The notes beneath the pieces were generated by a model that was given only the letters and a program-made list of their open reading frames with translations, had not been told where the DNA came from and did no database searches. The position numbers and the translations under genes are program-made. Shown one piece after another: positions 55,801 to 64,000 of a DNA stretch of 64,000 nucleotides (the stretch's first letter is position 1; the number at the start of each line of letters is the position of its first letter). The stretch spans positions 3,543,126 through 3,607,125 of the forward strand of contig CM021321.1 of the NCBI GenBank assembly GCA_010645155.1. The letters are read 5' to 3'. The DNA comes from Tigriopus japonicus (taxonomy: Eukaryota > Arthropoda > Copepoda > Harpacticoida > Harpacticidae).

Positions 55801-58800
55801 AATAGATTCCCTTATCTTCTTATTTTCCCCCTTTTTGGTCCCCTTTGGCCAACGGTTCGAACTCAATTTTGAAGCTGTTCTGAAAGAACCCAGATAAGTC
55901 CCGTTGATAGCAGGACCTGATTGGGTTTTGTGGGTAAAAACTAGGCACGGTTGGTGAGTTGGTCGTGTGCCTGGAACAATAGGAACTCTTTCGACCTTCG
56001 CTTCATTTGCTAATTTAGGTCACGCAAGGCCAGAGGAACGAACCACACATAGAAAGAGAATGGGGAAAACGGGCACTTTTTCTTTCCTCCTAGATTCGAG
56101 ATCGCATCGTGGCTTCTAGTCCTATGTACACGTAGAACCATGCCAAATGTACGAACATATCTAAATATGTTCTGGTTCCTTGGCACCAAAATCCAAGAGC
56201 GAACAACGAAAAGAGCAAACCTGGACTTATTACGATTCTTTCAAGACCTAGCATGAATCATATCGTCTCCATCTTCAGCATGAAGAATCTGAAACACTGA
56301 CAAAAACGAGTTTTTGACGTTATAGCTTGGGCTTTTCTCTGTCCATATTCCATTGGCTATCCAAGTGAGAACGAAGGCTCTAGTCTAATCTCAATTGTTT
56401 TGAAGAGGCCTTCATGGGCGAGTTCTTGCTCCTCGAAAATTCTACAGATCACTTCTTGTCAGTGACGACACAAAAGAACGAGCAAGCTGCAATTGCACTG
56501 GAGTCAGCCAGAAAACGAGGGGCTTTTTTATCATCAAGCACGAGTGAGTGATCTCATTGGTGCATTGGAAATGGAAATGGACGGAGTGCATTAGCAACCT
56601 CATTTTACCCTGGAACTTCCCCCCTTTGATGCAATCAATGAGGACGAGACACAGCGAAAGGAATCTTGAAGGAAATTATTCTTGGCGAGAGTCTAAAAGA
56701 CGGAGCAAATAGGAGTCTTTTCACAAACGAACCCATCCGATGGAACAAAGTGCCCAAGGGAGAACCAAGAGAGTTGACTCCTCGCATGAATGTCTCATTT
56801 TGTCTCATTGATAAGGCAGCCCTTGAATGGTAAAGCAGGAGCATGGACCCTTCTCAGATGCTTTCTTGAACTTAAGGAGAGCCCCTGTGTTCCATCCTCG
56901 TGTGTCTTTCTTGGAACACAATGGCCATGCATACGTATAGAATACAATTGACCATAGCCAGGAGGATACTTGGGTAACTCAGCCACCATGTAAGTAAGAG
57001 AAATAAACGCATGACAACATCATTTCCTCTCAAGGTTGGCCGGTTCTCAGTCCCCACAATGTGATATCTAGGGAAATGGACACCATAAATACAGAGAAAA
57101 ACGCTTCTGGGAACAAGAAATAATACATGTGAGCTCCTAACTTCGATCGGAAGATTCCCGTTTGCATAAGTTTGCGTCTTTTCGGTATCAAGGTCAAGTT
57201 CCATTGTTCTAGCTCGGCACTTTCGGGCCAAACTTTTAACTGAGCATCGAAAATCTCCCCACCAAAGGAACCATAATTAATTCATCGAGGCCATTGTAGT
57301 AGCGGGTTCTGGCACATTATTCGGTCTTTTTCTGACCGTCATTAATTAACAGTGGAATGTTCTTGCAGAACTGAAGAAGTTCTTGAAGAAAGCACAATGC
57401 CCAAAGTTTTGCCGTTATAATAAACGAAAAACTGCAGAAACGTTTATTTTAGGAGCGCCGGCCAAATTGAGTTCAATTCATCTTGTTAATTTTTCGCGTG
57501 GAAGCCAATGAAGAGGCGACTTATTGGACCAATTTTCACTTGGAAAGATGTCAACGACATGAAATCTGACTTGGCAGACTGTCATTCTTATCCTAAATGA
57601 ATAAAGGAAGAGTGATTGACTCCCTGAAGAATATTTTTAACTTCTTCAATTCCTTATCAATTTGTTCTCAGCCATGTAGAATGAATGTCCTCACTGCCTT
57701 GGTTTCTAAGAAGGATAGAACTACAAAACGATGAAAATCAAAATCCACCATCTAGAAAGCCGAGTTCCTAGGAAAGAAGGAAATACAAGAAGGCCGTCAA
57801 GCTTTAATAACCATAAAAAATTCCAAGCATAACACCCTGCTTTCATGGCCTCCCATTTTGCGAAGGACGAAGGGCTCTCTTTCCCTGTGGAAAACAGGAC
57901 ATTTAGACTGAACTTCAAGACTATGAAGGCCGTTATTGAAAGTCGAGAGAAGGACGAGAAAAGGGGTCTTAACCAGATGGTCTTGGCGTTAGAGGTGTTG
58001 GAAGTAAAAGGGCTGAAATGAGATCAATGGCCTACTTCAACCGACAACCGCAGATGAGATGATGCAAAATGAAATTTTCAACTTAAGGAACCTTCTGAGT
58101 GCCCAATAGTTCTTCCCCACTAATGGCCCAAACTTGGAGAAGGATCTATGAAAGGGGAAAAGTTCGACCAACTAGCTTTCCCGCCTTACCAGTTTCAAGT
58201 AAAGGGACTTGGTATAATCACATTCTGTGCGAACTCTGAATTGTTCATGAAATTGTAATGTACTTTAAGTTGGCAGTCCTAAAAGTCAATGATAAACACG
58301 ATGAGGGTTTGGCCTTATGAGCTCAATCAATGGCCTCCAGTGAAGTTTTACAAACACACTCAGAATATTAAACATTGTTCAACTAGGAAAGTAGCTATCG
58401 ATTACCCTTACCTCTGCCATACTGGTTCGAACACTGTTGCTCTTGTGATTAGAGACAGAGGCGCCCATGACTTGGAGTTGCTCCAGCCGTTTGCGAAGCA
58501 ATTCCATTTGCTCATTGCAATGGGCATTCTGAACCTTGAGATGTTGGTTCTGTTCCTCCAATTCCCTGAGCTTGTTCGTCACCCAATCTTTGATCCTGGC
58601 GGCTTTTGCTTCTACTTGTTTCGCATCCGCCAATCGAAGTTGCCGCTGAAATGAGAAGATAAGAGATCCATCCAAACAATGTTGTTACAACCAACAACAA
58701 CAATATGATGTTGCTTCATGGCACATTTGACCGACTCAACTCAAAAGAGAATAAATAAGCTCTTTAACAATAGTTTTGGACGGCCATTCCCAGAGCCAGA

Positions 58801-59398
58801 GTGCATTTCAAATGGGTTTGGGCCCAACCCAGTTCAACAAGGGAAGTGCACACGCTTCCTAGGAGTCCTGGAGTTAATGGACCTTGGGTTTATATTCTCA
58901 ACTCAGCAGCCTTTAATCATAAAGAGACCAGCATCGAACGACGCATTTGGGGCCAGACAATTGTTCGCCCGACATTTGTTCCCTCAAAGTTAGTCTGAAG
59001 GCGTCAATTTTCGTCAGAACTTCATTTAACATGTTACATGTTCCGCATTTTGCATACAGTTACCATAGCGTCAAAAAATACAAATGTCCAGGAATTGAGA
59101 GGTCTTAGAACTAACATGTAAAACCTTTTGACGAGGAAACTATTAGCCGGGGAACTAATGACGATCCTCTTGCATCTGGCACTCTACGTATAACGTAAAA
59201 GGTCTCGTAAAATCTGACTCCTTCATCCGGTTCATTCAATTAAGGCCATGTTTCAGGTACCTGTTGCTCGACTTCCGTTTCCAGGTTTCGGATGAGGCGA
59301 TCCTTCTCAACAAACACGGGCGGATTGGGGTCACCTGGCTCTGATTCCTCATTAGGAGTCCAATCAACCTCATTGAGGCGTTGTTCCATGACACGGAC
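43872..59398 (-). CDS. PLEKHH: PLEKHH/MAX-1 family protein (coiled coil, 2 PH, MyTH4, FERM), 5' incomplete
   Basis: Fifteen exons join in phase: 59398-59261, 58645-58412, 52865-52731, 52589-51777, 51539-51455, 50331-50075, 49592-49266, 49120-48716, 47539-47303, 46778-46531, 46446-46113, 45818-45579, 45389-45144, 44679-44416 and 44201-43872. They give 1430 residues. This family includes nematode MAX-1, an axon-guidance protein acting with UNC-5/netrin signalling, and vertebrate PLEKHH1/2. An N-terminal coiled coil contains AKAARIKDWVTNKLRELEEQ. A disordered linker holds HRYPSWENRIYEVA and VYASLKG-RASQIRSVPFTGD, both family signatures. PH1 begins SGYLTKLGGKIKSWKRRYFV; PH2 begins LQGWLVKVKHGHAKKCWCVL. 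MyTH4 includes GWMLMSLAVSIFVPKDSKIL. FERM includes RVIRFSYRNRMYW and VWLAVHEDGISVLDY. The first exon found lacks a credible start: the preceding family helix is missing, so more exons lie further right or outside the window. The exon starting at 51539 has two possible donors. Confidence 0.93.
52866..58411 (-). other. 5.5-kb intron of the PLEKHH/MAX-1 gene
   Basis: By far the longest intron in the window. It joins coiled-coil exon 58645-58412 to 52865-52731 in phase 0. Several frames of 80-150 codons occur on both strands (for example plus 53533-53985) but none has a recognisable domain. Alternative promoters or exons could hide here. Confidence 0.5.
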
Positions 59399-62300
59399 CT
59401 GAAATTGGAAAGGAAACGCATCTTTTCAAAATTATGATCCCTCTAGCAAAAGCACCTTTCTTTACAAATAACTTAGGACATTAAGGAACCCTCGACTCGA
59501 TGATGGTCCAAATTTCTTGGGAAATAGACATATCTTACACGGTCCACACACACTTGAGAAGATATAAGAGACCAATACACAACCAGGCTAGGATCAAGGC
59601 TGAGTGCAAGTGCACTTCATCCTTAATGTGGCATTTCTCTCTCATACTTTAGGTGGACATCGACGTGAGGAAGGCTTTAAGTGCTCAGAGACCCAACAAC
59701 CATTTTCACAAGCTCCATTTCATGACCAGAATAGTATTGACCCATTTGGTCGTTGTGACGTCAGTTTGTGATGGTTTCATCGCCCAAGCCAGCACTTTTT
59801 CCCTTGTCAAGGCAAACCACTCTTCATTCACATACTATCCAGCGTTAAAATGACCAGGCAAATAGTGGGTTCAAGTGGTTGACACGTACTTTTTGAGGTT
59901 GTTACTACATAGACCAGTTTGAGACATTTTTTGCCAAATTGAACCATGTCTCCACTAAGATGCCATAAAAACTAGGTACAGTACATAAAACCCAGGATGA
60001 GAGTTCATGTGGTTGACGACATGGAGACATTAAAAAGGCCTCCTTGGGTTGGAGGAAAGTAAAGTAGGGGAATAAAAAGCGACATGAGCTTGGAACCGCT
60101 TTTACCAATAAAATAAAAATGTTTTGTACCGACGACGCCTTATGACCAATTAATTGATAGCTCCGAAAAAGACAGAAACAATAAAACAATACCTAAATTA
60201 ATTCTACTCTAGGTGTACGATTACATAGTACCCTTGATTTGAGTTAAAAGATCCAAATTTCGCGATTTACAGTCCATGCATACCAAGAATTTCCTCAATG
60301 ACTATTTCACTACATTTTCATTCTCAGCACCACCTTCAGACATTTGGTCCAATGTGTGGAACTTGAAAAGAGTACCGCTTAGAAGCAAAAACGAAGAAGC
60401 ATTAACGTACACAGGGTCGATCATCGTCATAGGAAGTAGAGCTTGAATTCAAGAAAATTCCTACACGCACTTGGTTTTCTGAAAGCCAAATACGCCTGAA
60501 CTTTCAAGGGGATGTAAAGGCAGTCTTTGTAGGGTTGCCGAGATTCTTCAGTAATAAATTATATTTCTCTGTTCCAGGAGCTTAGTTTCTATGTAAGGGA
60601 TAAAAAAGGAATGTCAGTGGACCAGAGGGTGTACCATACAGTGGAGGAAAACGGGAAGGAGACCACGAGTAGAGCATGGATGATTCATCTGGCTGGCTTT
60701 TAGCGAAGAAGCCAAACAAAACCCAATGAACGGGAACGAGAGCGTCGACTTGATTGCGATAAAACCTTTCAAGGAACCCCAATCATTAGAAACAACACCC
60801 TTCTCGGTAGGCGCTCGTTTGTACCAAGACATTTTGTGCGCTCTGGCAAATAAGGATAACTAAAAAGCTATCTAAATGAGGCATTGCACTTTCAATACTT
60901 TTCTTGATCTCTTTAAAAGAATGATATGGAGACAAGGTGGAGGAGAAGAGACTCTATCGACGTATTGCACTGACGTTCCATTGCCCCCCCCCCCTCAAGT
61001 ACAAAATGAAAATGTCAGTGAACGGTGATTGGATTGTAAAGCCTTCCTTCAGTTTCCGTCCTACTAATATTACATATAAATCCAGTAACCCCTGCAGCAG
61101 TATTTGGCAAACGAAGGAAGGGGAGCTTCGAGTTGGAACTTGGATCGTGGTGCAGAGGGTAACTTGGGTGGAGTAGTGGGGAAAGGCACACAAAGATGGA
61201 CGGCAACCACGGCGACGGAGCCAAAGACGACGACGACGATAGCGACAACCACGGATGAGAGGAAGAACAAGAAGTAGAGGATCCATCAATGAGGGTGCAA
61301 AGAGGAAGAAAGCCCTGCGTTGTTTGCAGGGATATGTTCCAGGGTTGACATTGCCAAGCTCAAGCATGAATCATCACTCATATTGGAAATCAAAGACCTT
61401 CTTATGACTAAAGCTCTTTCACTTCAGACGTTAATCTAGTTTGGCATGGGTGGGCCAACGTCTTTGGTTAACTATCGTTTTTTGTCGAATGAAATGTGGA
61501 TAAGCTTGCTCGGGGTAGATGGCACCCCTGATTCGAAGCAAGATTAGGTCTTGGGTGTCTGGTAGTGTTGTGAGTTGCTCTCAAGGGATGCTATTAGATT
61601 CGGAAAAACATTCCACTTCATCCGAGTTGGCTGTATGCCTCAAAGAATACGAGACCCACCTCATCTCACTCCTGCTCTTTCGTTCTTTGGTTGGTTGTGG
61701 CACGTTTTCCAATCTAAGTCGGTGGATGAAAATTGGGACTAGTGATGGCCTCGATAGTAATCTTCCTGTCTACGTTCCTTTATTTGTATAAGTGTACTAT
61801 ATGTCTAAGCACATAGGCTATCACTCATTCATGTAAAATTTGGCTCAGATGAAGTGCACAAAATGCCAAAAACAAGTGAGTAAGGACTGACGTTATACGT
61901 CGATAATCCTCTGGTTGATATAAGGCTTCCAAAGACGGATCTTGGCCTGAACTTTGAGAAGATCAGTGCGTGGAAAGCTCTGATATCAAGTTCAACTATG
62001 CTATCTCGATGCAACAAACCAAGAGTTATGGTTGGCTGCAATAGTTTAGCCTGGCATTCCGAGCATTGCCTTTCAATCCTTTCAAAAGATATTTTGATCT
62101 TTTTTTTCAGATTATAAAGGGAAACTTTTAGATTTAGGTACCAATCCCGTCAATATTTTTTAGCCACGCTGATCCTGATTGAAACGTATTAAAAGAATGG
62201 AAACCCAGGGTTAACACAACCACAATGCATTCGTGAGTGGCCCAAATTTGCGCTTATATGCACCTAGTCTGTGAATAGAGGCCTGATCCTGGATATCTTG

Positions 62301-64000
62301 GGTTCCTGATCCATGTTCCATTCTCGAAGCATATTTTTGTAAGCATGGATCGATAAGAGGGGAACATTACCGTGAGCAAGACTAACTTCATTAATCCCGC
62401 CTTAATGCACTACACACATACAAACACACAGTCATGGTTACAAGCTCAGCCAAACTTGGAAACGGCTTCACTGGGTTCAGACGCACGGGACAGAATGTAG
62501 GCAGTGTGGCTGATTTTATTTTGCTCGAGTCATCCGGTTGGATCGTTTTGGTTTGGTAGCTACTATCCTGCGGTTGGTTGGTTAGGTGGTTGGCTGGTTG
62601 GTTGGTTGGTTGCTGGTTTCGTAAGTACTTCCTGTGGAGTTTCAGGATCCAGTTAATGAAAGTAATATTCATTCAGATACAACTACGACGACAATTCATT
62701 AGCGAGAATGAGAAAATATTCTCAGTGCATACTTCTCGCTTATTTGCTCTAAACATGGCGAACAAATGACGGCGAAAAGTTGTCCCTGAAAAGCATTATT
62801 CGAGCCTGCTCGGGAGGAGTGGAATATAAAGAACAAGTGCGAGGTCCAATTCAAATATGAATTATGAATTCGCCCGAGTTGTCGAAGATTTGACTTTAAA
62901 AGCCGAACCAAAGTTGATAATTGTAACAAAGGTTGAAAAAAGGAGCCAGCTCTGAAACAAAGATGTGTATTCCACTCAGGTCTCAGCACGATAGGTCTGC
63001 GGTAAACAGTCAGGAAGAATGCCTTAAACTTGGGAGCTTTAAAAGACAAACCGCCGCAGAATAAGTTGGCCGTCTCGAAAAGTTGGTCCACCTTTGGAAC
63101 TAAAATATGATTGTCAAGTAGATCGAATTGACAAGCTAGGACAAGCTCAAAACAATTGCATGTGCAGAATCAATTTCACTCACGAAGAAGGCCATCATCC
63201 CCTCTCACTCATTTCCTGACAGTCTCTTTTTCCAAGTCTAGAACATTTTTGTTTTGTAAGGCAAAGTGACAGCAAAGACTCGTTTGACTATCATCTAGAG
63301 AAAGCTTTAACACAAAATAGAAACATTGACACTTGAATAATTTATCAATTCCGGTTGACGGCATAGACATAATAGGTCAGTTGTTGAAGACATTTGGAAG
63401 TTTTGAGGAGGCATAGCAAGACAGCAGAAACAACCATGCTCAAGTATAGTCTCAGTACATACGCGGATACGCTGATACACGACATACTGTGTCTTTACAC
63501 GCTTCTATTACGTTCAAATGCCCTCAACAACCGACCTTTTGTTGGACTTGAAAAAAAAACAGACACAGTTTTTGTAAAATTACTTAGTATCTTGTCATGA
63601 GGCTGTGCGATGCAATAATTTCAAAGGTTCGACAAACCACCTCACTAAACATTTTTGTAGACTACCATTTTGGCTATTCTAATGTTTGTCTACACTTTGG
63701 ACTAGTTGAACAACACAAATATGATGAAAAAGGACTAGTTTTCACCTGAGACACTTAATCTTTAGGTTTCACTAGATTTTGGAATTGTTCACAACCTCTA
63801 TCTGTGATAGAATTTGAGCCTTCTGCTTTTTTTGGCAATAGAAGTTGTAGATAATCCAATAATTTAACAATCTAACATTTTTCCTGCATGTTGGTGGTTT
63901 ATACAAAACAAAAGTGGACAAGGTGTTTCTTTGAGTTGGAGAAGGCATTTTCAAATTAGCACTGGTTTTTTTGCCAATGACCTGTTTAATCGAAATCAAT
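59399..64000. other. Right-edge 4.6 kb without a supported gene
   Basis: This lies upstream of the first PLEKHH/MAX-1 exon that I can identify and may be 5' intron or promoter of that gene. A GGTT microsatellite lies at 62572-62617, and a C-run at 60984-60993. No domain-bearing frame, RNA gene or transposon end was found. Confidence 0.4.
62572..62617 (+). repeat. GGTT microsatellite
   Basis: About ten imperfect GGTT tetranucleotides (GGTTGGTTGGTTAGGTGG and onward). Confidence 0.85.

Noticed and set aside
60954..61367. 137-codon minus-strand frame near the right edge, considered as the missing PLEKHH N-terminus
   Set aside because: Composition (Arg/Pro/Leu-rich, low complexity) does not match the expected helical coiled-coil segment.
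1..64000. CRISPR arrays, prophage, operons, tRNA and rRNA genes
   Set aside because: The tandem arrays here lack spacers of unique sequence, the genes are spliced eukaryotic ones, and no stretch showed paired A-box and B-box tRNA motifs or rRNA-like sequence by eye.

Overview
This window is nuclear DNA of an animal, most likely an arthropod and plausibly a copepod-like crustacean. The evidence is spliceosomal genes with mostly short GT-AG introns, a clan-2 type cytochrome P450, metazoan-only genes (calcium-channel beta subunit, POMT2, a PLEKHH/MAX-1 protein), non-autonomous hAT-like transposons in introns and intergenic DNA, and AT-rich gene-poor stretches. The species is inferred from gene style only. 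All exon models were built by reading splice signals, reading phase and family similarity from the bases; none has transcript support here.

Left part (1-15.2 kb): the last exon of an unidentified + gene; a zeta-class glutathione transferase / maleylacetoacetate isomerase (-); the histone-fold protein CHRAC1 (+) with a decayed retrotransposon fragment in its intron; an 11-exon Ku80 gene (-) with a hAT-like element in intron 6; a three-exon tail-anchored membrane protein of unknown family (-); then repeat-rich DNA and a calcium-channel beta subunit gene (-) with almost all of its coding sequence in one exon.

Middle (15.2-43.3 kb): 4 kb without a supported gene; an intronless leucine-rich-repeat protein (+); an 8-exon cytochrome P450 (-); the 9-exon protein O-mannosyltransferase POMT2 (+), tail to tail with a small acidic secreted protein (-); a repeat-rich gap with a long foldback; a predicted N-myristoylated, disordered, Ser/Glu-rich protein (+); a GT11 fucosyltransferase (-); and two closely related secretory-pathway DUF268 proteins (+) separated by a second hAT-like element that contains a 32-bp minisatellite.

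Right part (43.3-64 kb): one large gene on the minus strand, a PLEKHH/MAX-1 family protein (coiled coil, disordered linker, two PH domains, MyTH4, FERM), with 15 exons found. Its amino-terminal exons were not found. The last 4.6 kb holds no gene that I can support.

Themes: gene ends are tightly packed. Five convergent pairs have stop codons about 80-560 bp apart, and two divergent pairs start 62 and 174 bp apart. Three neighbouring genes act in the secretory pathway on glycans or could do so (POMT2, GT11 fucosyltransferase, DUF268 methyltransferase-like proteins). The most interesting observations are (1) the fucosyltransferase-DUF268 head-to-head pair as a candidate glycan O-methylation module, (2) mosaic, conversion-like similarity between the two DUF268 copies, and (3) two hAT-like elements whose internal tandem repeats look like amplified copies of their own inner terminal-repeat motif.
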